Source of the DNA: Prorocentrum cordatum
Lineage: Eukaryota; Sar; Dinophyceae; Prorocentrales; Prorocentraceae
NCBI GenBank assembly: GCA_963575745.1
Contig: CAUYUJ010015724.1
Span: 62,001-126,000 of the forward strand
Direction of reading: 5' to 3'
DNA length: 64,000 nt
In this document: in pieces, positions 22,665-34,040 of the stretch
Layout: every line of letters begins with the position of its first letter
Position numbering within the stretch: the stretch's first letter is position 1
Notes under the pieces: model-generated
Told to the model about the DNA's origin: nothing
Database searches by the model: none
The model's input: the letters and a program-made list of their open reading frames with translations, nothing else
Translations under genes and position numbers: made by a program

Positions 22665-22785
22665 TTGTCTCCTCCTCCTCCTCCTCCTCCTCCTCCTCAT
22701 TGTCCCCCTCATTCTCCTCCTCCTTTCTCCTCCTCCTCCCTCTCCTCCTCATTCTCCCTCTCCCCCTCCTCGTCCTCCTCGGACT
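22665..22785 (-). repeat. (TCC)n tract
   Basis: A C/T-only tract on the + strand, that is (GGA)n on the minus strand. The adjoining 22790-23520 has no credible gene; 23340-23520 is rich in CACA/GCACAC dinucleotide-type repeats. Confidence 0.85.
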
Positions 22786-23524
22786 CGGGGCTCGGATTTC
22801 GGACTGGGGGCGACACGCGCGGGGTCGACACGCGGGGGCGGTTCACCCGCGCCGCCGTCCCCCCGCTCGTCATCCGCAGGCCCACTGCGTGCTCGGGAGG
22901 CGTGCCCACGCCAGCCCAGGATGCATCGGAGACCCCTGCCAAGAGCCACCCCGCCTGCCTCCAGGGCGCCCTATGGGCTCCTGGAGTCCCCATGGCTCTG
23001 CGGTGGAGCGCGCGGCGCTCCCACACCGGAGAGCCATGGACGCCCGGGGCTCTCGGGGCTCTCGGAGGTTTGCTGCGGACCCGCCTCCACGCTACAGTGA
23101 GCGGCTTGAAGAAGGAACACGTACTTTTCAAAAGGGGCTCGGTCGTTCCTTAGGCTTGCATGCGTTATTTACAGTTCCTTATGCGTTATTTGTTATTCCC
23201 CACATGCATAGTGGGGTTCTGGTTTTCTTTCCCTGCCGCGTCGCACCCGCGTTTCTCCTCTTCCTCCTCACCCCTCCTTCCCTCTTCCCTCCACACATCC
23301 AGGGGCTGGTGTGATGATTCCCTCTCTCTTTTTCTGGTTCCCCACATCAGCACAAGCAGACACATGAGCACACAGCAGACACACATCCACAGTCGACATC
23401 ACAGTCATCACATACATCCACCATACACGCAGCACACAGACACACAGCACACAAACAGCACCCGTACACAATACCAGCACAAACAGACACAGCACGCACA
23501 CGCAGCAAACAGGCAAACAGCACA

Positions 23525-24535
23525 CAGACGTGCAGGGGGTGGTCTCTCACCGCGGTTCTCTATCCGTCTCAGGGTCGCGGGGCGTGGCAGGCGTGGCACT
23601 TTCTCGACGCCAGAGAGGGTGCGCAGGGGGTGGTCTCTCACTGGTCTCTCTATCCGTCTCAGGGTCGCGGGGCGTGGCAGGCGTGGCACTTTCTCGACAC
23701 CAGAGAGGGTGCGCAGGGGGTGGTCTCTCATTGGTCTCTCTATCCGTCTCAGGGTCGCGGGGCGTGGCAGGCGTGGCACTTTCTCGACACCAGAGAGGGT
23801 GCGCTGGGGGTGGTCTCTCACTGGTCTCTCTATCCGTCTCAGGGTCGCGGGGCGTGGCAGGCGTGGCACTTTCTCGACACCAGAGAGGGTGCGCAGGGGG
23901 TGGTCTCTCACTGGTCTCTCTATCCGTCTCAGGGTCGCGGGGCGTGGCAGGCGTGGCACTTTCTCGACACCAGAGAGGGTGCGCAGGGGGTGGTCTCTCA
24001 CTGGTCTCTCTATCCGTCTCAGGGTCGCGGGGCGTGGCAGGCGTGGCACTTTCTCGACACCAGAGAGGGTGCGCACTCACTGGTCTCTCTCCATCCGTGC
24101 GCTCTGGGTCGCGGGGCGTGGCAGGCGTGGCACTTTCTCGACACTCAGAGAGGGTGCGCAGGGGGTGGTCTCTCACTGGTCTCTCTATCAGTCTCAGGGT
24201 CGCGGGGCGTGGCAGGCGTGGCACTTTCTCGACACCAGAGAGGGTGCGCAGAGGGTCGTTTGTCATTGGTCTCTCTATCCGTCTCAGGGTCGCGGGGCGT
24301 GGCAGGCACTTTCTCGACACCAGAGGGGGTGCGCAGGGGGTGGTCTCTCACTGGTCTCTCTATCTGTCCCAGGGTCGCGGGGCGTGGCAGGCGTGGCATG
24401 TTCTCCACTCCACAGGAGGTGCGCAGGGGGTGGTCCGCCACCGCGGATTCTATCCGTCCCAGGGTCGCGGGGCGTGGCAGGCGTGGCATTTTCTCCGCGC
24501 CACGGGGGGTGCGTAGGGGGCAGGCATCGCGGGTG
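23525..24535 (+). repeat. 90-bp tandem repeat, about 11 copies
   Basis: The unit contains GGTCGCGGGGCGTGGCAGGC, then TTTCTCGACACCAGAGAG and GGTGGTCTCTCACTGGTCTC. The central copies are nearly identical; copies after 24070 carry indels and substitutions. Because 90 is a multiple of three and the unit lacks stop codons in several frames, frames of 250-490 codons appear on both strands. There is no sign that any is translated. Confidence 0.95.
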
Positions 24536-25217
24536 CATTCCATCAGTTGCACTTGCATGGGTTTGCGCAGTATCCAGATCTGTAAGTACTCTGGCTCAAG
24601 CCAGCTCGGAGCGCCAGGGTACCTAATCGAAGGCCGCAGTTGGTTGTTGCGCAGGCGCGCTAGCCATGCCGCCTAAAACTGCCATGGGCGAGCTGCCGCC
24701 TCCGTGCTCGTCGCTGAAGAAATCAGGATGGCGGCGAGGTAAGCTTGGCAGGCTTACGCTGCTGCTCTGAAGCGACGGTGGTCCCCGCATTTCACGCGTA
24801 CCGCCGCCAGCTGAAAAATTGGTGGCCCAATACCTTGCACGTCCAGGGCACAGCGGTATCGGCGGGGCAACGGCCACCAACATCATTCTCACATGCTTCA
24901 CTTCAGCTCTCATCACTCCAGCCATAATATAAGTATGTGGGGTTCCTCGGTAGCGTAATTTATCGTTCCTTGTGCGTTATTCCTTGGGAAAAAAAAGGGG
25001 CTTCGTTCCTTATTTATCGTTCCTTTGGTCAGGCCGATGACTGTACACCCACAGAGGCAGCACAGCTGGACGTTGCCGCCTGCGCACGGCGCGCGGGCGC
25101 GCACGCCTCCCGCAAGGCCGCGCGCGGAGGGCCGGGGCTGCCCCGCCTCCCTATCGAGCTCCTGGCGTGGCAGTGTCTCGACACCGGGCGCGTGCGCCTG
25201 GCGTCGGGCCCCGGAGC
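24536..25217. other. Mixed spacer with a possible short first exon
   Basis: 24665-24738 reads MPPKTAMGELPPPCSSLKKS... and is followed by GAG|GTAAGC, a good splice donor, but no matching downstream exon was found. 24935-25045 contains a motif (CGTTCCTTATTTATCGTTCC) that recurs in altered form near 23130-23190 and 27045-27075, so it is dispersed repeat DNA. Confidence 0.3.
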
Positions 25218-25345
25218 CTCCTCCTCCTCCGCCTCCTCCTCCTCCTCCTCCTCCGCCTCCTCCTCCTCCTCCTCCTCCGCCTCCTCCTCCTCCTCCTCCT
25301 CCTCCGCCTCCTCCTCCTCCTCTTCCTCCTCCTCCTCCTGCTCCG
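25218..25345 (-). repeat. (TCC)n/(CCG)n tract
   Basis: A run of TCC units with regular CGC interruptions on the + strand. It encodes only Ser/Ala, Pro or Leu runs in the three frames. Immediately after it (25346-25928) there are CAGGATCNTGCAGGATC-type short repeats at about 25680-25775 and no gene. Confidence 0.9.
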
Positions 25346-25928
25346 GCTGGCAGAATGCCTCGGAAAGGCGGGGCCTCGGTGTCGGGTCGTGGGTTTCTCG
25401 CGAGGCTGCAACGTTTCCGTGATGTCGGGTCTCAGCGTCTTCTTTCCCCTCTTCCCTCGTCATTCGTCGCCTGGCGCGTTCCTCTCCCTCCTGCCTTCCC
25501 CACCATCCTGCCCGTCCTCCCCCTCCTCCTCCTGCTCCTCCTCCTTCCCTGAGCGTTCCCAGGCCCAGGCCCGCTGCGCGGTCTTGCTTCGGGGGCATCG
25601 AGACGGGGGTCAATGCCAACGAGGGTCGGCCAGAGCGCCCGATCCTGCAGGTGCAGGGCCAGGGTCCAATTGGCCCGGGCTTGGGTGCAGGATCCGGCAG
25701 GATCTTGCAGGCTCCTCCGCGTTGGCCCTGGCTTGGGCGCAGGATCCTGCAGGATCTTGCAAGATTCTGCAAGGCCTGATGGACCCGGGTCTGGGTTGAC
25801 CCGGGTCGGAAGGTCTCCGATTGCTGCTCGCGTGCAGGCGCGGGCATGGGCCGCGGCTGGCCCCTGCCGGCCGGCGCGCGCCGTCGGAGGGCGGTGGGCC
25901 CTCGTGTCCACCTCTTCGTTTCGTGGGC

Positions 25929-26117
25929 ACGGTAGGTTTGCGTCGTGTCGACCAGCGGCGACCCCAGCGTGGCGTTCAAGGTTGAACGCCGCTGGCGACC
26001 CAGAATCGATCGACGTTGAACGATCGGACGTTGCGGCAGCGGCCGATCGTTCAAGGTTGAACGATCCCTGCGGTGTCAAAAACCAACGCTGGGGTCGGCA
26101 CGACACAAACCTGCCGC
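25929..26117. mobile_element. MITE-like element with nested inverted repeats
   Basis: The ends are near-perfect inverted repeats of about 23 bases (left starts GGTAGGTTTGCGTCGTG; right ends CACGACACAAACCTGCC), flanked by GCAC on both sides as a possible 4-bp target duplication. Inside, CGTTCAAGGTTGAACG-type palindromes are repeated. Part of the interior and the right end recur in altered form at about 28585-28740. Confidence 0.6.
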
Positions 26118-26139
26118 ACCCGGGTGGGCGATGTCCTGA

Positions 26140-26680
26140 TCCCAGAGGCTTGCGCCACTCCGTTGGCCCCCAGAAGAGGGAAGAGGTCCACGGTGAGGCT
26201 TTGGGGGCACTGTGGAGACCGTCCGGAGCCCTTGGGGGGCTCTTCTGGGCCGCTTGGGGCCTTTCGGGAGGTTCTTGGGCGCCTGCTGGCGGTCTCGGGG
26301 GCCCTGTTGAGGCGGAGGGTTCGAAATTTCAGCTTCTGTTACCCCTCTTGGGCCCCTCTTGAGCCCTGCTCTTGGGCCGTCTTGTAGCCCTCTTGGGCCG
26401 TCTCGGGGCCCTCTCGGGGGCTGCTTGGGTCGTCTTGGAGCAATCTCGGGGGATTCTTGAGCCGTCTTGGACGCGTTTGCCCTTTTTGGTGGGAATTTGA
26501 CGATCTGTGCGTCTAAAGGCCCTTCTGGTGATCCTCTTGAAGAAATATTGGGGTGTCTTGGAGGCTTCTTAGGCCGTCTTGAGGTCATATCTGGTGTGCC
26601 TGAGGCCCCCTCGGCGTGTTCGAACCCAGCTTGAGCCAGCCTCGATGGCACCTTGGGCATCTGGGAGGCCACGGAGTGTA
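26140..26680 (-). repeat. Degenerate CTTGGGCCGTCTTGG-type satellite
   Basis: Loose units of about 15-30 bases (CTTGGGCCNTCTTGGNGC and similar) repeat through the stretch. The reverse complement of similar units (CCNAAGANGGCTCCNAGAG) occurs at about 45845-46225, so the two blocks are opposed in orientation. No coding. Confidence 0.6.
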
Positions 26681-27179
26681 GACTTCGAGGCTCCGGAGGC
26701 CGCCTGAGGCCTCCCGGGTGCGTTGACGAGCTCGGCCCCCCTCCTCCTGCTCCCTTCGCAACGGCAGTTCGGACCCCAGGGGAGGGGGCGAGGGGAGGGG
26801 GACAGCCAGTTACCTCGCACGCCTTCTCACCCCCGGCAAGCGGGGGGCCTGCGGATTTGTGCAGTGCGGCGTCCCCGAGGTCCCACGGCCTCTTTTCTCG
26901 GGGACCGGCTCTGCCTACAGTCGGGGCGCTGAAGAAGGACCCCTTTCCATTGGGGAGGGGCTCTGTGTTCCTGAATTGTTTCGCAGCTTGCCTTAGGTCT
27001 TCCTCAGATGTTCGATATGAAATCGAAGTTTAACTTATGGGAAATAGGGGCCTCGTTCCTCATTTAGGGTTCCTCAGGTCAACGCCCCGACTGTACTGCG
27101 TCGATGCTTGACGGCCCCTGGGCCCGGGAGGTGCCGAGTCCGCCCTGATCTGCGCTGGCGCGAGCACGTCCGGGCCTAC

Positions 27180-27382
27180 ATCGGGCCTGTGCCTCTTACA
27201 GGAGGCATATCCGAGAGTGGTCGAAGAATAGTCTGGGGACGATTTTTTGGTTCGTGCTGGACTATTCGGGAGGGTTCTTGGGGGACGATTCTTTGATGAG
27301 AGGCTGGACTGTTTGGGAGCATCCTTGGGGGTCTTCTCCATCTCTCGTCCCGAATCCGCCTGTGGGGGGACCTGCCCGACCG
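27180..27382. mobile_element. MITE family 1, copy 1
   Basis: The left end (TCGGGCCTGTGCCTCTTACAGGAGG) resembles the reverse complement of the right end (GTCGGGCAGGTCCCCCCACAGG). The right-end motif CCGCCTGTAGGGGGACNNNCCCGAC recurs near 28380 and 31510. The interior contains diverged GACTATTCGGGAGGGTTCTTG repeats. Non-coding. Confidence 0.55.
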
Positions 27383-27794
27383 AAGCCTGGGCCTCCCTGA
27401 TGCCAGAAACCTCAGGATGGGAAAAACACACAGACACAAGTAATCCTAGATCCCCAGGAAAATATAGGAAAGTACGGGAAGTGGGGGGGAAGACAGAAAC
27501 CCAGAAAAAATATGGGAAAATATAGGGGGATCATCTTATTTGTGTGTATTTACCTGTGTGCCCCAGGGCCCCTTCGAAACCATTCCTGCGGCGGTGCTGC
27601 CGTCGTCCCCCTCTGCGGGCGGCCTCGCGCTGCGCCCCGAGGCCCGCCCGCTGCCGGGCCCCCGCAGGCGGGCGCCAACCTCCACATCGAGCCCGCCGTG
27701 CACCTGCCCGGGGTGCCCCCGCCGCCGTACCTGGGGAGGCCGCGGCCCAGCCAGGGGGGGGGAGCGCTGGGCCCTCCCCACCTACTCGCAGCCG

Positions 27795-27955
27795 AGGAGG
27801 AGGAGGAGGAGGAGGAGGAGGAGGATGGAGAGAGGAGGAGGGAGGAGGAGGGGGGAGGAGGAGGAGGAGAGGAGGAGGAGGAGGAGGAGGAGGGGGAGGA
27901 GGGGGAGGGGAGGAGGAGGAGGAGGAGGAGGAACAGAGAGGAGGAGGAGGACGAG
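27795..27955 (+). repeat. (GGA)n tract
   Basis: A purine-only tract of GGA units on the + strand. The flanking 27540-27790 and 27960-28260 are very GC-rich with open but low-complexity frames. The phrase GCCCCCGCCGCCGTACC occurs on both sides of the tract (about 27714 and 28009), a short direct repeat. Confidence 0.9.
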
Positions 27956-28260
27956 GAACATCAGGGTAAGGGGGGTGTCGCTTCGCTCGGGCGCCCCCGG
28001 GCAGAGGGTGCCCCCGCCGCCGTACCCGGGTAGGCCGCGGCCCGGCCGGGCCGGGAAGAGGACCGCGGCGGAGAGGAATTGTCGACTGCACGCAGGAGTG
28101 ACCTTTCGCCGGCGGGCCCAAAGAGCTCCCCCGATCGCGGAGCGCGAAGCGGCAGCAGCCGCTTGCGCGCCCAGCTTCGGCCACCCCGCGTCCCCCGTGA
28201 AGCCGCGCACCAAAGGTCACTCTTACCCAGGGTCACTCGCACGTGTAGCCGAAAGCTTGA

Positions 28261-28383
28261 GTCGGGAGTGTCGCTCTTGTCGGGGGACGATGTTGCTGCC
28301 ATGTTGAACTATGTTTGAATATTCGTTCGACTGTTCTTGAGTTTTCTTCCAAAATCCGCCTGTAGGAGGACATTCCCGACCTA
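28261..28383. mobile_element. MITE family 1, copy 2
   Basis: Left end GTCGGGAGTGTCGCTC, right end in reverse complement GTCGGGAATGTCCTCC, about 120 bp apart. Shorter than the other two copies. The family is supported by shared ends and a shared A/T-richer centre with ATTCGTTCGACTGTTC-type sequence. Confidence 0.5.
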
Positions 28384-28851
28384 AAATGATTCCCTGAAAC
28401 CTTGGCGTTGCGATTCGTTCGCGCCGGGCCTGGTTTCACAGATCGATCTGGCTCGAAACATGCTTTCGAAAGATGGGATCTAGGGCTACCTTTGCGAATT
28501 TTCGTGATGATTTGGTTCGCAACGTCGGATCTCAGGGTATGGTAGAATTGTATCGTGCCGGCGCAGCAGAGAACCCGCCGCGGGCGTTTAATGTTCAACG
28601 CCGTCATTGGCCCAGAATCGGCCAGCCTGGATCGACCTGGCGATTGAAAAAAGCCGTGGGTCGTTCGAGGCTTGACCGACCCACGCGATGTTAGAGACCA
28701 ACGCCAGGGTCGTCAGTCGTCACGACACAGCCTGCCTAACAGTCAGAGGTGGAGCAAGCGGTTTGGCGTGCCGACGACACATCAGGGAGGAGGGGCTCTG
28801 AGCTGAGCCACCTGTTCCCAGGAAGCCGACCAGGGTCTCGTTGCCACCTAG

Positions 28852-28985
28852 AGGAGGACAGAGTACCGATTCCCGCCACCCATCCAGCGACGGCTCGGCT
28901 GGTTCCGCCTCGACATCCTGGCCAGGACGCGCCCTTGGAGAGGCCTGGGGAGTAATTAGCCAGATCGGTATCTGATTGTCCCCCC
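28852..28985. mobile_element. Dispersed inverted-repeat element, family 2, second copy
   Basis: Shares GCCTCGACATCCTGGCCAGG and the following GAGAGGCCTGGGGAGT with 17700-17745. The ends (GAGTACCGATTCCCGCC and the reverse complement of CAGATCGGTATCTG) are weakly inverted. Non-coding. Confidence 0.4.
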
Positions 28986-29429
28986 CAAGCAGGCGCCAGA
29001 GGAGACAGCGGCCCAGAGAGAAGGAGCCCTGCAGACGCTTCGGGAGTCGGGCAAGTTGATCGTGCCGTCATCGACGACCCCTGCGGACCGTTGCGGGGCT
29101 CCTGCTGCAGCGTGTGAGCTCAGACTGCGCTCCGCCCCCTCTCCGCCTCCACGCCTGCTCAACTTGAATGCTACGGGCTCGGAAGTGATTCTCACTGCGC
29201 CACACCATGGCCCCAAGAACGCACGACACACAAATGAAGGCTTCTGCGCCCAACCCCGTCCGCACCAGCGGGCGCGCGGTCCAAACGCCCCCCCTTGTAA
29301 ATTGTTCAACGGGCTTCCGCCTGCGGGGGGGGGCCATGGGTGATCTATTTCTTGAATGCGAATTCACAAAGGAGAGTGGATGGACCCTGGTTTATGCGAT
29401 TCTGCTTGGGCCGTTCACGAAATCTGCCT

Positions 29430-29750
29430 GGTTTGGCCTCTGATTTGGCCTGGTTTGGCCACGCGCCCCGCCAGAGACATCCTCAGAATTTGCCTGGTTT
29501 GGCCCCTGGTTTGGTCTGGTGTGGGCCCAGTTTCGCCTGAGGCGTCCTCGACATTTGCCCGGTTTGGACCTGGTCTGGCCTGGTTCTGGCCTGGTTTCGT
29601 CGGAAACATCCTCAGCATTTGCATAGTTGTGCCATGGTTTGGCGGAATGTGGGTCCGGTTTCGCTTGAGACGTCCTCGCAAGTTGCTTTGTGTGGGTCTG
29701 TATTGCATGGTTTCGGCTCAGTTTCGCTTGAAACGTTCTCAGTATTTGCA
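29430..29750 (+). repeat. Degenerate TTTGGCCTGGTTTGG / ACATCCTCAGNATTTGC repeat
   Basis: About four units of roughly 80 bases, each with CCTGGTTTGG phrases followed by GANACNTCCTC and NNATTTGC. Units differ by substitutions and insertions. The 29001-29429 stretch before it has no supported gene. Confidence 0.7.
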
Positions 29751-29841
29751 TGATTGTTCTTTCATGTGGTCGTATCCGTCATGGTCGCAGTGTGGTCCCA
29801 ACACACAGTGGGATGTGTCACGTTTTCCTCGACATGGTGAA

Positions 29842-29869
29842 TTTACACGCGTCGTGGTGCGCGTGTAAA
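29842..29869. other. Perfect 10-bp hairpin
   Basis: TTTACACGCG and CGCGTGTAAA flank an 8-base loop (TCGTGGTG). It stands in otherwise unremarkable sequence; no adjacent gene was found, so a terminator or RNA-processing role cannot be argued. Confidence 0.5.
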
Positions 29870-30504
29870 ACAAAAGTAATGGCACGGCGTCGTGAGTACA
29901 CATTGTGGCCCACATGTAACTCGACTGCGCTTCAAAATGGCGGGCGGCATTGACGCGGACATTCCCAGCACGATGCGGATCGGCATGGGCGTATGTGGTG
30001 GCTTTAGGAGAAAACCTTTCCGAGGCTGATGTTGTCTCTCACCCCAGTCCGCGTAGGCTTTTGCACGCAAGATGTCATTATTCGGTCTTTTCGATGTTTC
30101 TTCACACCCCGTTCGTTTGCGGTCCTTGAAAATGGTGTTGCCTCTGCGGCGTGGGCTTCATTTTTGGATCGGCGCTCTGCTCCCGTCTTTCAGAATGACG
30201 ATTTGGCCCCAGTGTGGGCCTCACTTCTGGGTCCGAGTGATTCCTCGTCGTTGTCGCCCCGCTCATTTCCCCTTTCTTTGTCGTGCTGCTCGTCCCGCTT
30301 CTCCCACTTCAGCTTCTGTTGCTGATGTTCATCCTCGTCGTCCACTTTCCTCATCCTCCTTTTTCTCCTGCTCATCCTGTTGCTCATTCGCCGCCTCCTC
30401 GTCCAGTGTACGCAGCTCCCCTTTTGTTTCCGATTCTTCAGAATTCCAGATCCGATATGACGCGCGTAGGTGGCTAGAGAAAGTATCAGCGCAATGGGAA
30501 GACA

Positions 30505-30558
30505 TGGGTGGGAGGGGTAGGATGTCAGATATGGCGCGAGCGCGCCTAGCTGCCTAGC
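30505..30558. repeat. Dispersed 45-bp sequence with GGCGCGAGCGCGCC palindrome, copy 1
   Basis: Contains AGATATGGCGCGAGCGCGCC and following CTAGC; the same about 45-bp block is at 34175-34220 with one or two changes. The core GGCGCG-AG-CGCGCC is a perfect 6-bp inverted repeat. The surrounding 29900-31318 holds C/T-rich stretches and no supported gene. Confidence 0.6.
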
Positions 30559-31318
30559 TTGATTCCCCCTTTCACCCGTTCCCACCTCAGCCCTCTGAAC
30601 GTGCCGCCCTCCCCCCGCCGTCACGCAGTTACACCTCATGATTACTGCTCCCCGCTCTCCCCCGACGTCATCCTGACGGTCGCGCGCCCCCCTCCGCGTG
30701 TTGTTTTTTTTGCACACCGGACTGGCACGGGTGCGTTGCCTTACGTGCTTTTCCAATCCGAATGCTGGGGGCCGGTCCTCTTCACCTCTCTCGAGAATCG
30801 TACGGGGGGGGTGCTTGGGAGAGGTTTGGCCGCTGTCGATCACCCAGGGGGCTGCTGGGCCTGCCAAAGTACCGTCTCCGCTGCAGCGCTGGCCTGAGTT
30901 CAGGATCGACGCCTTGCCCCCGTCGTCCAGAGTGGCGCTCTTCGCGCTCCAGAGGCGGGCCTCGCTGCTGATCGGAGTCTTCTCTGTTCGCTGTCGCCCC
31001 CGTCCCCGCCTTCGCCTGCCCCTGGTTTTCCAGCTCGTCCTGCTCCTCCTGCCCCTGGTCCTGCGGAGGCTGCTGCTGCTGCTGCTCCTCCTCCTCTATG
31101 CTCACCCTCCTGCTCATCATCCTGCGCGTTCTCCTCGTCGTCCGCTGCCTCCCACACCTTCTCCAATGCGCACAGATCATTATATGCTTGTGCACAACGT
31201 GTTGGAGTCATCTGGGGGGGTCCAGTACTTGGTGCGCCGCGGCCGGGGGAGGGAGGATGAATCCTGTGCGATACCACAGCGCCTGTGTGCGGCGGAAGCT
31301 CGCCTGCGACTACCGTTA

Positions 31319-31511
31319 TGTTGGGCGCGTCCCCCATACAGGGAATGTCAATGAAAAACACCCCCAAAATATTCAAACATACACCAAAAATGTCAGAACA
31401 GATTCCAAAAATGGTCCCCCGACTATTGTTGGACTATTTTTTGACTATGTCTGGGGTATTTGTTTTAATGCTTCGTCGAAAATCCTCCTGTAGGGGGACA
31501 GGCCCGACTGG
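31319..31511. mobile_element. MITE family 1, copy 3
   Basis: Left end GTTGGGCGCGTCCCCCATAC, right end in reverse complement GTCGGGCCTGTCCCCCTACA; about 190 bp. The interior is the A/T-rich centre of the family (ACAGATTCCAAAAATGGTCC). Three related copies within 4.4 kb support the family. Confidence 0.55.
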
Positions 31512-33399
31512 TGGAGAGACAAAGTGCGGATGTGGACCAAGCGGCTCCCGCAACGGGATTGGGACAACCGCGACGTATTTGATGTGCGTGGCGCAATGGA
31601 CCGACAGCGGGGCACAACGGCAGGTACCAACGGATGGTCTAGGACAGATGTGGCTAGCCTTGGTAGCTGTGGCCCTGGCCGTCGCCGTGGTGTTTGACGC
31701 CTTTGAGATGGCAAGGGCCTTCCCCAGTCTGTGGTCAGAGGCGCGACAGATCCACCTCCCTCAGGAGAGCCCGCTGGCGGGGGGAGGGACCATCCCAGTC
31801 CCGCAGCTCCGACCGATCACGGTGTTCAAGCTCGTGGTACAGGGTCTGGGCCACAGCTTGCCTGCGATCTTCCTGCTGCGCCGTCTGGTGCAAGGAGTGG
31901 TGGCCGCAAAAGGCCCACGGGGCAAAGAAGGGCGCTGCGGTGCACGACGCGGCGGCGCGGGTCATCGCTCTGGAGGCCGGCTAACTCGGCACGCCTTGGG
32001 ACTGCAACTTGGCGTTCGGCCGGGTACATCCTACGGCAGTAACGGCAGCAACGGAGCAGGTGTGTATGCCCAACCATTTCGCGAATATGCTGGGGAGGCA
32101 CTGGACCAACCAACGGCGGTGGTTACAGCTACATAGGCCATGCCAAGCAGCCGGAAAGCGTGACCACCCTCCCCCCCACAGGGGGATTGGTCCGTCTTGG
32201 CCATTGCCGTTGTGCTCGCGGGTCCGCTGCGAGGCTGCCGCGCGGGAGCCGGGGGTCAGCGCGGCCTTGCACGTCGACGAACGTACGTGGACGTGTCGCA
32301 CTCTCAACGGTACGCTTGGCTCCGCGTCCATGAACATCTGCAAACAGCAGGGGGCGCGCCGTGACCCGCGGAAGCGGCGGCAGTTGCAGGCGTGGGGTGT
32401 CCGCGCGGACATGATCTCCCCAAACTTGACAATCTTGGGGAAGAAACTCACTGGAGGAAAGCACAGGGCCGCCAGCGCCAATGACCCGAAACGCATGTCC
32501 AAAGCACAACGACAGGTGGAACGCGCACGGTTGCTGCCGCTCTCTCCCCGACAGCGACAGGAGTTGATAGCTGCAGGGCCGCTGTCTTCGTCTCAGTGCG
32601 GGCGGTTCAGTTCCACGCCGCCGCGCGCGGCCACGGACAAACTCCAGGCCGCCGTCCACGGCGCCACTGGAGTACCGCGACGGTCGTTGCCGCACCTCAA
32701 CTGCCTGGTCGTGGGTCACAGAGTCGACGCGCGATTCCGCGCCCAGCAGGAAACCCTCGTCACCGCAGCGCGGGTTTCATCCAGAGGATCGAACGACGGC
32801 AGCACGCTGGGTGGTTGGGCGACGGGACGGATCCTGGCAGGCAGCATCCAACAGCACCTCAGTTGGACGGGGTGGAGGATTATGCCACAGTGGAAATGGC
32901 CCACCACGGGATCGACGAGACGATCTCCCTGGACAGCACGGATGAACACTGGCACTCGCCCAAGGTGCCTGGGCCAACATACTACGGGAAGGGTGGCGGC
33001 ATCACAAATTCCACAGCTGGTTGGGCACGACGCGGAACAACGCGCAGGCGTGCCAGATTGCGCACTGTGAGCGAAGCGGTCCAAGTCCGTCATCGTTCGT
33101 GCGCAGGAGCAGTCGTCGATTTGGGCGGCGTTTATGGGGGGCCTTGTGTCACCTGCCGCCTTCGAGTGGGGCCAAGTGAACGACCCTTCGATGGAATGCC
33201 CGTGGCGCGCAGGCGCTGCGCATACGGCTGACCACGTGGTGTGAGAGTGTCAAAGTGGGGCGTTCCGGGGCCGGCCTCGCGCCCGCCCCAAGGACGCCCC
33301 CCAGAGACGCCTGGGCTGGCCCACGGGCGAAATACGACGGAAGGAGGTGGACAGGCGGTTGTTGTTGTGGGTGGCAGATGTCAGGACCACGCTCTTGGA
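31512..33399 (+). other. Possible decayed coding region, unassigned
   Basis: Frames of moderate length (to 353 codons, 32009-33070) have more even composition than the repeats around them, including a hydrophobic segment (MWLALVAVALAVAVVF, about 31650-31700) and NICKQQGARRDPRKRRQLQ. They shift frame repeatedly and match nothing I recognise. They may be fragments of an old element or gene. I do not assign a product. Confidence 0.25.
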
Positions 33400-34040
33400 T
33401 CACAGGTACGGTGGGGCACGTTTCAGGTACGATTGTGCCGACGGGGACCTCCAGCCGCCAAGTTGTTCACAGGTGCGGCGGTGCTCGTCGCAGGTGTTCT
33501 TGTGCCGGCGCCGACCTCCAACCGCAACGTTGGTTCACAGGTGTGGCGGCGGTCATCGCAGGTATTTTGCGCCGCTGGGACCTCGAACCACAATTTGTAC
33601 TGGTTACAGGCTTGCGCTGACGGGGACAACCTACCGCAATGCTGGTTCGCAGTTACGGCGGTGCTTATTACAGGCATCATTGTGCCAACGGGGACCTCTC
33701 ACCACCGTTGGTGCTCGTCACAGGTATTCTGCGCCGACGGGGGCCTCCGACCGCAATGTTGGTTCACGCGTGGGGCGGTGCACGTCGCCGATATTTTGGC
33801 GCCGACTGGGACATCCCGCCACAGGGGATTTCCTACCGGAACTTTGGGTCACAGGAGTGGCGGTGTTTTTCACATGTATGTTTGCGCCAATGGGGACCTC
33901 TGACCATGGCCTTTGGTTACAGGTGCGGTGTTGTTGGGCAGTTCATTGCCTTCGATCAGAATTGTGAGTAAGAGGTACGGCGGTGCTCGTCACATGTGTA
34001 TGTGTGTTTGCGCCGACGGACCTCTCCCCTACGGGCCCAA
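33400..34040 (+). repeat. Degenerate tandem repeat of about 66 bp, about 9 units
   Basis: Each unit contains CACAGGTGCGGCGGTG, a short spacer, CACAGGTNTTNTTGCGCC and GACGGGGACCTC. Unit length varies by a few bases. Reading frames through it give repeated VLVTGIL...GPPTA peptides and are considered non-genic. Confidence 0.75.

Noticed and set aside
23525-24535. CRISPR array
   Set aside because: Units are contiguous 90-bp repeats without unique spacers, and the genome is eukaryotic.
23160-24676. Open frames of 257-488 codons over the 90-bp repeat
   Set aside because: Stop-free unit with a period divisible by three; several frames and both strands are open at once.
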